Below, piece by piece: positions 44,522 through 53,090 of a stretch of 64,000 nt of DNA. The stretch is from Kordiimonadaceae bacterium (GTDB taxonomy: Bacteria > Pseudomonadota > Alphaproteobacteria > Sphingomonadales > Kordiimonadaceae). The position numbers were made by a program, and so were the translations under genes. The stretch is taken from contig JAEPQB010000001.1 of the NCBI GenBank assembly GCA_017640725.1, forward strand, positions 372,001-436,000. The letters run 5' to 3'. Position 1 is the stretch's first letter. The number at the start of each line of letters is the position of its first letter. The notes under the pieces are model-generated. The model did no database searches, had not been told where the DNA came from, and worked only from the letters and a program-made list of their open reading frames with translations.

Positions 44522-45919
44522 TTAGTCTGTAAGCGACTGGGCCGCAGTTTCACCAGCCAATTTTCCTAGTGTAACAGCAGTGCAAATTCCCATTCCGGGC
44601 AGATAACCCCAAACAGAAGGACCTGAGACACTGCGTGCAGCACCGCCACCTGCATAAAGGTTCGGGAACGCAGTGCCATCACGGCGAACAACCCGGGCTT
44701 GGCTATCTACGCACAGGCCACCTTGCGTATGGAACAAGGCGCCCGTCACTTTTATGGCGTAATAGGGTGGTTCAAGTTTTTTGGTGCCGGCAAAATCTCT
44801 TCCAAATGGGTCTTGCCGCGAACCATCCTTAAAGTCTTGCAGGTCTGACATGGTTTGCACCAGTGCACCTGCCGGCACTTTTATCTGCTCTGCTAGGCCT
44901 TCCCATGTGTTGGCGTTTTTACAGAGGTTCAGCTTCACCGCGTCGCGGTATTCTTCAAACCTGTCTGCGGCTTCAGTGTGCAGCGCTTCATCAGTGACGA
45001 TCCAAATTTCGCCGTCCGGTTGCTCCAGGATTGTTAGCGCCTGGCCGGAAATATCATGCATTTCATTTTCAAAACGCTCGCCGTTTTTGTTGATTTGCGC
45101 GCCGCCACCGATGAGAAGTGTGTGAGGGATTACAAGATTGCCGGGGCTGCTGAGGGACCCCAAAGCCTGGTATGCGCCCAAATCGTCATAGGCCGCATCA
45201 AGCGCCTGCCCCCACAACAGCGCGTCGCCTTCGTTCCCCTCATGGCCATAATACTGCGCGCCCTTCAGTTCCGGCATATGTGTTGCGATTAGCTCTTCAT
45301 TGGCGCCGTAACCACAAGTCGCCAGAATAAGCTGTTGGGCACCAAAGCGTTCTTCCCCATCAGGGGTTTTGACCACTACGCCGAGTACACGGTCGCCTTC
45401 CCCAACAATCAGATCTTCAACCTTTGACTGGGTCAGAATGTCTACACCCTCACGCTCAGCCGCGGACAACAGCATACCCATCAACACCTCGCCCGATCGG
45501 CCGGGCGGCGCGTGCAGGCGCAAATTGCTATGACCCAGACCGGCCCACTGGACCTCTACCTCGAGATCGAAACCCAGCTCTTCTGTTAGCCAATCAAGCG
45601 TGGGGCCTGCATTGTCAGCGATAGTCCGCGCGAGCGCTGGGTCCGTCTGGCCCTTGGTGATCGTCATGATGTCTTCGAAAAAAGTATCTGCGGCGTCGTT
45701 AATATCCGCGCGCGCCTGTGCTTTGGTACCAGCGCCACAAATGCCCCCATAGGACATGGCTGTCGAGCCTGCTGGATGCGGGTCGCGCTCAAGTACCACA
45801 ACATCTGCGCCCTGACGCCGCGCCGCGATGGCAGCCGTTAATCCACAAGCACCGCCGCCTATCACAACAACAGGAACGGTGTACTCTGGTTCAAAGTCAG
45901 GATCGCGAATGATTCCCAT
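44522..45919 (-). CDS. FAD-dependent dehydrogenase (FAD_binding_2; fumarate reductase/3-ketosteroid dehydrogenase-like)
   Basis: 465 residues from the ATG at 45919. The N-terminal dinucleotide-binding fold is VVVIGGGACGLTAAIAARRQGADVVVLERD (partly quoted), followed by STAMSYGGICGAGTK. A capping domain occupies the middle, and the C-terminus has NLYAGGGAARSVSGPSVWGYLPGMGI, where the flavin ring is held. This is the fumarate reductase flavoprotein/KstD superfamily, which dehydrogenates cyclic ketones, acids or steroids. The gene is divergent from a MarR regulator over a palindromic operator; it probably acts in the same pathway as the MmgE/PrpD-SDR operon. Confidence 0.82.
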   Translation of the reverse strand: MGIIRDPDFEPEYTVPVVVIGGGACGLTAAIAARRQGADVVVLERDPHPAGSTAMSYGGICGAGTKAQARADINDAADTFFEDIMTITKGQTDPALARTIADNAGPTLDWLTEELGFDLEVEVQWAGLGHSNLRLHAPPGRSGEVLMGMLLSAAEREGVDILTQSKVEDLIVGEGDRVLGVVVKTPDGEERFGAQQLILATCGYGANEELIATHMPELKGAQYYGHEGNEGDALLWGQALDAAYDDLGAYQALGSLSSPGNLVIPHTLLIGGGAQINKNGERFENEMHDISGQALTILEQPDGEIWIVTDEALHTEAADRFEEYRDAVKLNLCKNANTWEGLAEQIKVPAGALVQTMSDLQDFKDGSRQDPFGRDFAGTKKLEPPYYAIKVTGALFHTQGGLCVDSQARVVRRDGTAFPNLYAGGGAARSVSGPSVWGYLPGMGICTAVTLGKLAGETAAQSLTD

Positions 45920-45956
45920 GGCTGGCTCTTGGACTAACAGGCATTTCGTCAATTTC

Positions 45957-45982
45957 ACTTGATAGAAAGCTTTCTGTCAAGT
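45957..45982. promoter_or_regulatory. 26-bp near-perfect palindrome, probable MarR operator
   Basis: The half sites ACTTGATAGAAAG (45957-45969) and CTTTCTGTCAAGT (45970-45982) are inverse with one mismatch. They lie between the divergent FAD dehydrogenase (start 45919) and MarR gene (start 46013), the expected place for autoregulation and control of both directions. Confidence 0.7.
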
Positions 45983-46012
45983 TATATTGACTTCTGAAAA
46001 GTGGGGAAGTTT

Positions 46013-46516
46013 ATGTCAGACCAAGAAGACAGATTGGATCGACTAAGCCGCGCATGGGCGAAAAACCGAACGGACATGGATATCACGCCATGGCAGGTGT
46101 GGGGCCGTATCACCCGCATAAACGACATCTTCCTTGCCCGCCTGAGCAAACTTTTGAACCAGCACGGCCTCAATTACACTGAACTGCAAACGCTGGGCGC
46201 CCTCATCGTCGGCGGCCCCCCTTATGAAGCCAAACCAAACGCCATTTCGCGCCATAACCTGCTCACGTCGGGCGGCATGACCAATGTACTCACGCGCATG
46301 GAGAAAAAAGGCCTGATAAGCAGACGCAAAGATGACAATGATCGCCGCAGTGTCATCGTTTCTGTAACGCAACAAGGCTTGGATGCTTTCGAAGCTGTTA
46401 TCGTTAAAGAAAACCAGATTGAGCATCGGCTTCTTGATGGTATTGGCAAAGAAGATCGTGAAACGGTTGCTACTGTCCTTCGGCAAATCCTTCTGAACAT
46501 TGACGACGAGGACTGA
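46013..46516 (+). CDS. MarR-family transcriptional regulator
   Basis: 167 residues from the ATG at 46013 (GGGGAAG upstream). The winged helix is seen in LNYTELQTLGALIVGGPPYEA, the recognition helix region ISRHNLLTSGGMTNVLTRMEKKGLISRR (partly quoted) and the wing DDNDRRSVIVSVTQQG. Long N- and C-terminal helices give dimerisation. It likely represses its own operon and the divergent FAD enzyme gene, with an aromatic or acidic catabolite as inducer. The operon continues with MmgE/PrpD after 4 nt. Confidence 0.9.
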   Translation: MSDQEDRLDRLSRAWAKNRTDMDITPWQVWGRITRINDIFLARLSKLLNQHGLNYTELQTLGALIVGGPPYEAKPNAISRHNLLTSGGMTNVLTRMEKKGLISRRKDDNDRRSVIVSVTQQGLDAFEAVIVKENQIEHRLLDGIGKEDRETVATVLRQILLNIDDED

Positions 46517-46520
46517 CAGA

Positions 46521-47897
46521 ATGACCCAATCCTCTTCATTGCCGAACAATTTGCGCGCATTTCTTGAATTCGCGTTAGGGGAAACAACTGCGCAAGCGTC
46601 AGACCAAACTTACAAAACCGCATCCAGATTTTTGGCTGATACATTGGGATGCTCGCTTGCAGGCAGCGGATCAGCGACCAACAAAGCCCTTCAAGCCGCC
46701 TTTGACAGAAACCGGGCCGGTTACTCTATTCCCGGGCGCGAACGTCGACAAAACAAAGAGTGCTCAGCACTTCTAACTTCGCACGCCATCCATTGTCTGG
46801 AATGGGACGCTGTTCATGAACCAGCCGTTGTTCACGCCATGTCGGTGACGACAGGTGCGTTATGGGCTGAACTGCAAGACAACTCACTTGCCACCGGTCG
46901 TGACCTTCTGGAGTGCATTATCGTTGGTGTTGAAATCGCATCTAGATTAGGGGTGGCAAGCGAAAGTGCATTACGATTTTTCAGGCCAGCCACTGCTGGG
47001 TTACTTGGAGCGGCCGCAGCCATCTGTCGTATGCGCCAATTAAAAATTGACGTTGCGGCAGATGCTATGGGCCTTGCCTACAGTCAGGTTCAGGGCACGA
47101 TGCAGGCCCATTTGGAAGGCACTTCAGCACTTGCCATACAAGTCGCTCTATCAGCACGTGCAGCCCTAAATGCATGTGACATGGCAGAGGCAGGCCTTAC
47201 TGGCCCCCATGATATTCTTTCAGGTCCATTCGGCTATTTCACTTTGATTGAGGAGGGCGGCAACCCCGATAGCCTCGGCGAAGGATTTGGCGATACGTTT
47301 GCGATTGATGAGCTGTCCATCAAACCTTACCCAACAGGCCGTGCAAGCCATGGCGTGCTGTCAGTTTTGATGAAGCACATGAACTCTGGCATCGTTACCA
47401 AAAACAATTTTGCGCGTCTAACGGCGGAAGTGCCCCCGCTTATCCATCGTCTTGTTGGGAGACCCTATAAACCCGGCATGACGGAAGCGTACGCAAGGCT
47501 ATGTTTGCCGTATCTGGTGGGATTGGCGCTGGAGGACGGCAGCATTAACCCAAAGCGCTTTTCGGCAGTGGATTTCGCTGATGTTGCAGTCACGGCGCAC
47601 ACAGATAAAGTCGAGGTCGTTGTCGACAATAACCCAGACCTGAACGCACTTGCACCACAGCGTGTGTCCATCGAACTTACAGACGGCCGAATAATTTCTG
47701 AGGCCGTTCCCGCAACGCTCGGGTCACCGGCCAATCCGCTCACAGAAACAGAGTTGAAGCAAAAATTCCTGCTCGCTGCATCGTTGAGCCACATCGAAAT
47801 AGCAAACACCAGTCAGATTTTTGACAACCTATTGAACCTATCAGACGCACCCATTGCCTTCGACGTTTTGAAGCAACTGGTACCTGAGCAAAACTAG
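46521..47897 (+). CDS. MmgE/PrpD-family protein
   Basis: 458 residues from the ATG at 46521, 4 nt after the MarR stop. Characteristic segments are FLADTLGCSLAGSGSA, HAIHCLEWDAVHE (the usual LDFDD/HPG region is altered here to WDAVHEPAVVHA), LLGAAAAICRMRQL, VQGTMQAHLEGTSALAIQVAL, and SIKPYPTGRASHGVL near 283-297. Characterised relatives are 2-methylcitrate dehydratase, cis-aconitate decarboxylase and iminodisuccinate epimerase, so the reaction is probably a dehydration, decarboxylation or epimerisation of a carboxylate. No prpC or prpB lies nearby, so propionate catabolism is not supported. Confidence 0.8.
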   Translation: MTQSSSLPNNLRAFLEFALGETTAQASDQTYKTASRFLADTLGCSLAGSGSATNKALQAAFDRNRAGYSIPGRERRQNKECSALLTSHAIHCLEWDAVHEPAVVHAMSVTTGALWAELQDNSLATGRDLLECIIVGVEIASRLGVASESALRFFRPATAGLLGAAAAICRMRQLKIDVAADAMGLAYSQVQGTMQAHLEGTSALAIQVALSARAALNACDMAEAGLTGPHDILSGPFGYFTLIEEGGNPDSLGEGFGDTFAIDELSIKPYPTGRASHGVLSVLMKHMNSGIVTKNNFARLTAEVPPLIHRLVGRPYKPGMTEAYARLCLPYLVGLALEDGSINPKRFSAVDFADVAVTAHTDKVEVVVDNNPDLNALAPQRVSIELTDGRIISEAVPATLGSPANPLTETELKQKFLLAASLSHIEIANTSQIFDNLLNLSDAPIAFDVLKQLVPEQN

Positions 47898-47914
47898 CCA
47901 GAAAGGACGCCACC

Positions 47915-48229
47915 ATGACCACTATCGTTGTTCTCTTTAATCTGAAAGACGGAACCGACCGAAGCGCATACGAAGCCTGGGCCAAAGAGACAGACCTCAA
48001 AACAGTGCGGAGTCTCGCGTCCATCAGCAGCTTCAACGTTTTTCGCGCGAACGGTCTGTTGGGTACAGAAGACCCCAGCCCATTCGAGTACGTGGAAATC
48101 ATTGATGTGGCCGATATGGCCAAATTTGGTGAGGAAGTTGGCACCGATGTCATGCAAAAAGTGGCTGGTGAATTTCAGGGGTTTGCCGACAACCCCATGT
48201 TCATTCTGACAGACAATATCGAAAGCTAA
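47915..48229 (+). CDS. Small REDY/HapK-like protein
   Basis: A 104-residue ferredoxin-like alpha/beta protein: MTTIVVLFNLKDGTDRSAYE, then WAKETDLKTVRSLASISSFNVFRANG, a C-terminal EYVEIIDVADMAKFGEEV and ending in GEFQGFADNPMFILTD. It resembles the REDY-like HapK family of dimeric alpha-beta-barrel proteins; the family assignment is from memory of its pattern. Members occur in prodiginine-type and catabolic operons, with no firmly known reaction. It sits between MmgE/PrpD and an SDR gene with an RBS AGAAAGGA, clearly cotranscribed. Confidence 0.55.
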   Translation: MTTIVVLFNLKDGTDRSAYEAWAKETDLKTVRSLASISSFNVFRANGLLGTEDPSPFEYVEIIDVADMAKFGEEVGTDVMQKVAGEFQGFADNPMFILTDNIES

Positions 48230-48233
48230 GAAG

Positions 48234-49064
48234 ATGGCAAAAACACTGGAAAGCAAGGTCGCGATTGTCACGGGTTCGGGCCGCCGCAAGGGCCTTGGGG
48301 AAGGCATCCTGAAAGCATTTGCGGCTGAAGGCGCAAAACTGGTTGTTACTGACCTGGGTGCGCCCGCCGAACATATGGCAGCTGGTGACATTGGTACAAC
48401 GTCCGAAATGGAAGAAATTGCTGCTGACCTGCGCGGCATGGGCGCCGAAGTGTTAACTGTTGCGGCGGACATTCGTGATGACGCACAAGTTCAAACCTTG
48501 ATCAACAAAACGGTCGAGCATTTCGGCAAACTGGATATTCTCGTTAACAATGCTGGCATTGGCTACATCATGAAACCCATGTTTGAGCTGGCTGCAGACG
48601 AATGGGATGCGGTTCTCGACGTCAACCTGAAGGGCGCATTTCTCTGCAGCAAGTACGCCGCCATGGCCATGAGAGACCATGGGGGCCGCATTATCAATAT
48701 TGCTAGCCAGGCCGCTAAAACAGGCTTTCCGCATATGGCGCCTTATACAGCGTCCAAGCACGGGATGGTCGGCCTGACGCGCTCGAATGCCGTTGAACTG
48801 GGCGGCTTCGGTATCACTGTAAACGCCGTCTGCCCCAACCATGTCACAACCGGGCTGGGTGCCAAGCAAAATGACTATTTCTCAAAGCTTCTTGGTTTTG
48901 ACAGTGTGGATGATTATCTCGCAAACATGAAACGCAGCAATCCAATGGGGCGGCCTGGCCTCGCCTCAGACACTGCCGCGGCCTGTGTATTCCTTGCCTC
49001 TGAAGCCGCGAATTATATCACCGGCGAAGCATTGAATGTTTCAGGCGGTGAGGAGGTTCACTAG
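48234..49064 (+). CDS. Short-chain dehydrogenase/reductase
   Basis: 276 residues with an NAD(P) loop TGSGRRKGLGEG (13-24) that is two residues longer than the classical TGxxxGxG, the NNAG motif at 105-108, and the catalytic Ser158, Tyr171 and Lys175 (YTASK). The C-terminal TGEALNVSGGEEV is typical of FabG-like SDRs. It closes the MarR-led operon and would oxidise or reduce a hydroxyl/keto group of the unknown substrate handled with the MmgE/PrpD and FAD enzymes. Confidence 0.88.
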   Translation: MAKTLESKVAIVTGSGRRKGLGEGILKAFAAEGAKLVVTDLGAPAEHMAAGDIGTTSEMEEIAADLRGMGAEVLTVAADIRDDAQVQTLINKTVEHFGKLDILVNNAGIGYIMKPMFELAADEWDAVLDVNLKGAFLCSKYAAMAMRDHGGRIINIASQAAKTGFPHMAPYTASKHGMVGLTRSNAVELGGFGITVNAVCPNHVTTGLGAKQNDYFSKLLGFDSVDDYLANMKRSNPMGRPGLASDTAAACVFLASEAANYITGEALNVSGGEEVH

Positions 49065-49085
49065 AGCCTTATTCGACATAATGCT

Positions 49086-49136
49086 GGTGGCCAGACGTCT
49101 ATCGATAGAGGAAACCTATCGATAAACTTGGCCACC
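49086..49136. other. Long interrupted hairpin after the SDR gene
   Basis: GGTGGCCA (49086-49093) is inverse to TGGCCACC (49129-49136), and inside it TATCGATAG (49100-49108) is inverse to CTATCGATA (49116-49124) around a 7-nt loop. The 6/4-nt internal loop separates two perfect stems of 8 and 9 bp. It is 22 bp beyond the SDR stop, so a terminator or 3'-stabiliser is plausible; a T-run is seen only further down (49169-49176). Confidence 0.5.
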
Positions 49137-49203
49137 TGTCCTTTCAACCAACGCACGATCAACTCTATTATTTTTTTAAGAACTCGAAAAAAGCGTAATT
49201 TCG

Positions 49204-49235
49204 CATGACATTTGTCATGGTTGGCCAAAGGGCCA
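49204..49235. promoter_or_regulatory. Two adjacent dyads upstream of the methyltransferase gene
   Basis: CATGACA-TT-TGTCATG (49204-49219) is followed closely by TGGCC-AAAG-GGCCA (49222-49235), 42-73 bp before the methyltransferase ATG. They could be an operator and a small leader hairpin. Confidence 0.4.
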
Positions 49236-49276
49236 TTTTACTATTCAAATCACAAATCAAGTGACCGAGTAGAGAT

Positions 49277-50458
49277 ATGACAAAAACATCCTCCTCCCTA
49301 CCGCCAGCGTGGCACCATGTTGAACAGCACGATATGTTCCCTGAGCATGATCATGATGATGTAGCTCGCTTCAATTTTATCGCTTCCATGAACAAATACC
49401 TGTCGCAGACGTTGGGTGCGGGCAATGAGCTTAGCTATGAAAAGCGTGTGTTACCTGCCCTGCAAAAAGAGTTGCGCCGGGAACCGCGCTCGCGCCATGA
49501 AATCCGCGAAGCCATGAACCGTGACCCCTATCACCGGATCTGGAGCGCGGCCAAGCGCAACACTATGGAACAGCGCCAGCAAATCAGCCGTTCAATTGTG
49601 TTACCACAAGCTGACGCGCTGGCTGAAAAGGCAGCAGACCTTATTGAAGCCGCTGGCAACTTGGAACTGGACCCTGCGCTGGAAATTCCGCCTTACATCA
49701 AAAGCGTGGATCATCACTGCATGCCAGGCAGTTATCATACCGAACTGGTTGATGACGACGTGTCAGCAGGGGCCAATTATGACATGGGGATGTTTGCCAC
49801 CACGGGCGGTGCAATGGGCAAACTAACCGACATGGCAGGTTGTGCCGTTGTTGACTGGTTGCGCGACGAGTATCCGAATTTCAAGCCCAAGCGCATTCTC
49901 GATATCGGCTGCACAATCGGTCACACAGTGCTGCCGATTGCTGCTGCTTTCCCAGAGGCTGAGGTGATCGCCATTGATGTTGCGGCACCCGTGCTGCGCT
50001 ATGCGGCTGCGCGGGCGGCGGCGCTCGGCATCAACAATGTACGCTTTGTTCAGGCAAGCGGAGAGGACCTGTCGCGCTTTGACGACGAAAGCTTTGACAT
50101 GGTCTACACATCTATGTTCCTGCATGAGACCTCCAACAGCGCGATTTCAATCATTATGAACCAAATTTACCGCGTGCTCGCTCCGTCTGGTCTGTCGCTA
50201 CACCTTGAGCAGCCCAGCTACACAGATGAAATGCCGCTCTATGAGCAGTTCATCCGCGACTGGGACGCCCACAATAATAATGAACCATTTTGGTCTCGGC
50301 TTCATGACACCAGCATTCACGGCGAGATGCAGGCGAGTGGCTTCGCCGCTAGCGACCTGTTCGTTGCCAAAGTCGCGTCAGCAAGTGTGACCGAAGGCCC
50401 AGAAGATCACGGACGCGGTGCGGCTTGGCACGCATATGGCGCAATCAAAGGTGAATAG
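49277..50458 (+). CDS. Class I SAM-dependent methyltransferase with long N-terminal domain
   Basis: 393 residues. The Rossmann core begins at about 205 with motif I RILDIGCTIGHTVLP (the usual GxGxG is GCTIG), then EVIAIDVAAPVLRYA (motif II acidic residue), VRFVQASGEDL and DMVYTSMFLHET (motif IV-like). The first 200 residues form a separate, mostly helical region with several histidines (HHVEQHDMF, HDHDD, VDHHCMPGSYHTELV). I do not recognise a specific family for that region. The substrate is unknown. The next gene starts one base after its stop, so the two are a translational pair. Confidence 0.75.
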   Translation: MTKTSSSLPPAWHHVEQHDMFPEHDHDDVARFNFIASMNKYLSQTLGAGNELSYEKRVLPALQKELRREPRSRHEIREAMNRDPYHRIWSAAKRNTMEQRQQISRSIVLPQADALAEKAADLIEAAGNLELDPALEIPPYIKSVDHHCMPGSYHTELVDDDVSAGANYDMGMFATTGGAMGKLTDMAGCAVVDWLRDEYPNFKPKRILDIGCTIGHTVLPIAAAFPEAEVIAIDVAAPVLRYAAARAAALGINNVRFVQASGEDLSRFDDESFDMVYTSMFLHETSNSAISIIMNQIYRVLAPSGLSLHLEQPSYTDEMPLYEQFIRDWDAHNNNEPFWSRLHDTSIHGEMQASGFAASDLFVAKVASASVTEGPEDHGRGAAWHAYGAIKGE

Positions 50459-50459
50459 T

Positions 50460-50825
50460 ATGTCTGAAGAGTTGAACCACCTGGTCAACAAGAACGCGCA
50501 AGGCCGCAGGCCGCAGTTTTTGAACACAAAAACCGAAGAACACCTTCTCTCAATGACAATGGCGCTTATGCAGGAGCTTGCGGTCACAAGGGAGCGGCTT
50601 GATACGCTTGAACGTGTGCTGGAAGCGAAGGGCAACCTGACGACAGAAGAACTCAAAAGCTATCGCCCTGACGAGACGGCAGAATCTGAGCGCCAGGAAG
50701 CGCAGCGCCGCTTGATCGCAACTGTCATGCGTTCAATTGAGCAGGAAAAACACGCGCTTGAGGATTTGGCGGCTCCTGAAGTCAGTCAGTTGCATGTTGT
50801 GTCAGACGACGAAAAGGTCGCCTAA
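50460..50825 (+). CDS. Small helical protein of unknown function
   Basis: 121 residues from the ATG at 50460, which directly follows the methyltransferase stop. The sequence is charged and helical throughout, with a coiled-coil-like stretch (LLSMTMALMQELAVTRERLDTLERVLEAKG) and a second one (ESERQEAQRRLIATVMRSIEQEKHALEDL), both partly quoted here. No membrane segment or cofactor motif. It may form a complex with the methyltransferase; I do not recognise the family. Confidence 0.65.
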   Translation: MSEELNHLVNKNAQGRRPQFLNTKTEEHLLSMTMALMQELAVTRERLDTLERVLEAKGNLTTEELKSYRPDETAESERQEAQRRLIATVMRSIEQEKHALEDLAAPEVSQLHVVSDDEKVA

Positions 50826-50849
50826 ACTGCGCCCCTCTGCGCGGCAGCA

Positions 50850-52925
50850 TTAGAAGTTGCCGCGCACACTAAACGTTACGCGGTAGCCGAAATTCTGATC
50901 CCTGAACTCGCGGAACAGCAAGGGGTTGATGCCGCGCAAGCCGTCAAACACTCGGCGGTTTCTAATACGGCCGTTAACGAAAGCATTGCCAAATTCAAGA
51001 CGGAAACGGAGTCCGCCAAACCTTGTGATTTCGGCAAAAATATCCAGGTCAATCTGACGCTGATTTGTGTCAAGTTCATCCACACCAAAGAAGGGTACGT
51101 TGCTGCCAACCACCAACACCCCGCCCCACGAAAACTTTGACTGCGGAAAGTCCTGCCGAAACTGGGTCTCCACCTCCCAATTGCGCAGGTCGGTTAGGCG
51201 CCTGTCCAGGCCAGTGACCGGGTCAGACACATTGGTGTCTTGTACGAAACCCGAGAAATCCACCCTGCCCCCGCGCAAAATGGGTGACAAAGGCAAAGTG
51301 CCCTCAAACTCAACGCCTGTGCGGGTTGCACTGCCGATGTTGCCGATAGATTCGCGGCCGTTCGCCGCGGGTAAGACGTCAACCAGATCACTGATTTCCT
51401 CATGGAATCCGGTAAGTGTCAGGCTTCCCAAGTCCCCAAAACGCCATTCAGACGCCAAACTGAAACGCCAGCGCGTGTCAGGGCTAAGTTCCGGATTTCC
51501 CGCCAAAATCTCGTCATCGCCCAGGTCGGTTGAGCTGGCAAAGTCGCCAAAATTCAACTGACCGATCAATCGTTCGATGCGGGCACGGACCTGAAGCCGC
51601 GAAGAGGGTGAATAACTTGCCGCCAATGAGGGCTTGAAAAAGTTGAAGGTCCGGGAGTTTGGGTTGTCGCCCGTCTGGCGAATGGTTGATGTTTCTGCCG
51701 CCAGCGTGGTGTCCAAGACAAGCTGCCCAAGTGTCCAGCTGTCTGAAAGCGTGAAGTCACCGCGCGTTTCCTTGATGCTGGTCTCTCCGCCTGCAACAAC
51801 AATCGGCACAAGCTCGCCGCCCGGCGTGTCGGCAAGGGCCAGCGACAAATTGCTGTCGAGCTTGTTGACCGCATACTCACCAGAGAGCTCGATGATATGA
51901 TTGCGCCAGCCTGAATAATCAGTCTCAAGCCTAGCAATCGTCTCAGTTTCCAGTGTTTCCAGATTGCTATCGGTTAGCCTACCGACTGTCTCCTCGGTTG
52001 GTCCGCGGGACAGGTCACCGCCGTTTCCCTCGTCTTCGCGGCGGTAAAGGCCAACGACTTTGGTTGACCAGTTTTTGCCAAACTGGCGCTCAATATCGGC
52101 TCCCAGCTCGAGTTCTTTCTCGTCTTCGTCGAGGCCTTGCAGCAAAAAGAATGGGGCCGGGTCACCGGTTGGCAGACGTTCAGAAATCTCGCCACCATCC
52201 CGGCGACGGTCACTGTAGGCGGCGTTGAAGCCAACCTTATAGTCCCCAAGGCGGGCCTGACCATTGGCCGAGACTTTCCATTCCCAGCCAGACTCTTCGT
52301 ATTCCTCGTCGCGCAGCTCCAGCAATTCGTCATTGGGTCCAAGGACTTGTTCAACGCTTTCAAATTGGAAAATACCGCGTTCAACTTCGGCGCCAAAAGT
52401 AATGTCCAGTTTGTCAGACGACTGAGACACGGAAACGACAGAAAACGGATAGAATCCTACGTCGATGGAGCGTGTGTTGGTGCCAACTTCATAGGTAACA
52501 GAGCGTCTTTGACCGCGCACAAGGATGACATTCACCGCAACACTTTGGCCGCGAAGATCAAGACCACCTGCCTGCCCGCGGATCAGTTGCACTTCCATAA
52601 CGGCGCCTGCTGGCAGGCGACTTAATATGTCAGAAGCGGTTTCAGATTTTGCCGACGGGCGCTCACTGTTGATAAGCACATTGCCAGCTGCACCCGCAAA
52701 CCCACGTGACCGATCACCCTCATCGATCTGGAAACCAGGCGTGTTTGTCACCACATCAAGCGCCGTAATGGGGGAATATTTGTCAAAAAAAGTACGAGGA
52801 TAAGTGATAATGCAATCACTTCCCTCACATTCGGGGGATTGCGGCGGGGGTACCGCTTCTTGCGCAGATAGCCAAGATGGAGTCGCCGCGAGTGCAGTTG
52901 CGGTCAAAAATAGTGCGCGCTTCAT
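50850..52925 (-). CDS. TonB-dependent outer-membrane receptor (TonB-box-poor type)
   Basis: 691 residues. Signal peptide about 1-21 (LFLTATALAATPSWLSAQ). The plug domain has TALDVVTNTPGFQIDEGD, RGFAGAAGNVLINSERPSAK and SDILSRLPAGAVMEVQLIRG, and the barrel ends YRVTFSVRGNF with the terminal phenylalanine. The plug lacks the RGPQGTLFG element of classical receptors and resembles a family of proteobacterial receptors with unknown ligands. The leader region contains a strong hairpin (52942-52990). No transporter gene adjoins it. It converges on the methyltransferase pair. Confidence 0.85.
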   Translation of the reverse strand: MKRALFLTATALAATPSWLSAQEAVPPPQSPECEGSDCIITYPRTFFDKYSPITALDVVTNTPGFQIDEGDRSRGFAGAAGNVLINSERPSAKSETASDILSRLPAGAVMEVQLIRGQAGGLDLRGQSVAVNVILVRGQRRSVTYEVGTNTRSIDVGFYPFSVVSVSQSSDKLDITFGAEVERGIFQFESVEQVLGPNDELLELRDEEYEESGWEWKVSANGQARLGDYKVGFNAAYSDRRRDGGEISERLPTGDPAPFFLLQGLDEDEKELELGADIERQFGKNWSTKVVGLYRREDEGNGGDLSRGPTEETVGRLTDSNLETLETETIARLETDYSGWRNHIIELSGEYAVNKLDSNLSLALADTPGGELVPIVVAGGETSIKETRGDFTLSDSWTLGQLVLDTTLAAETSTIRQTGDNPNSRTFNFFKPSLAASYSPSSRLQVRARIERLIGQLNFGDFASSTDLGDDEILAGNPELSPDTRWRFSLASEWRFGDLGSLTLTGFHEEISDLVDVLPAANGRESIGNIGSATRTGVEFEGTLPLSPILRGGRVDFSGFVQDTNVSDPVTGLDRRLTDLRNWEVETQFRQDFPQSKFSWGGVLVVGSNVPFFGVDELDTNQRQIDLDIFAEITRFGGLRFRLEFGNAFVNGRIRNRRVFDGLRGINPLLFREFRDQNFGYRVTFSVRGNF

Positions 52926-52941
52926 AAAAAGTATCGACCCT

Positions 52942-52990
52942 CGAAAGTTGCGCGCACCATATGCGATCAGGTGCCTTCTCGCAACTTTCG
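52942..52990 (-). promoter_or_regulatory. Strong hairpin in the leader of the TonB receptor gene
   Basis: CGAAAGTTGCG (52942-52952) is a perfect 11-bp inverse of CGCAACTTTCG (52980-52990). Inside it, GCACC (52954-52958) and GGTGC (52970-52974) form a second stem with an 11-nt loop. It ends 17 bp before the ATG at 52925, next to the GAGGG that may be the RBS. A cis-acting RNA element or an extended operator are both possible. Confidence 0.6.
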
Positions 52991-53052
52991 CTTAGTTTCG
53001 CCCGCGACCGGTTTGTACTATCCAAATGCAAAGCTGGTTTGCCTCTTTGTCC

Positions 53053-53076
53053 AATGGTTCTATAATAAAACCAACT
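53053..53076. promoter_or_regulatory. HxlR operator-like motif, copy 1
   Basis: AATGGTT followed by CTATAATAAAACCAACT contains TGGTT (53055-53059) and AACCA (53069-53073) around 9 AT-rich bases. It is 15 bp before the hxlR start codon. A closely similar motif lies at 55054-55077. Confidence 0.55.
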
Positions 53077-53090
53077 AACAGGAGGTTACC

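Noticed and set aside
46521-47897. MmgE/PrpD as part of the methylcitrate cycle
   Set aside because: No methylcitrate synthase or methylisocitrate lyase is present and the operon context is different.
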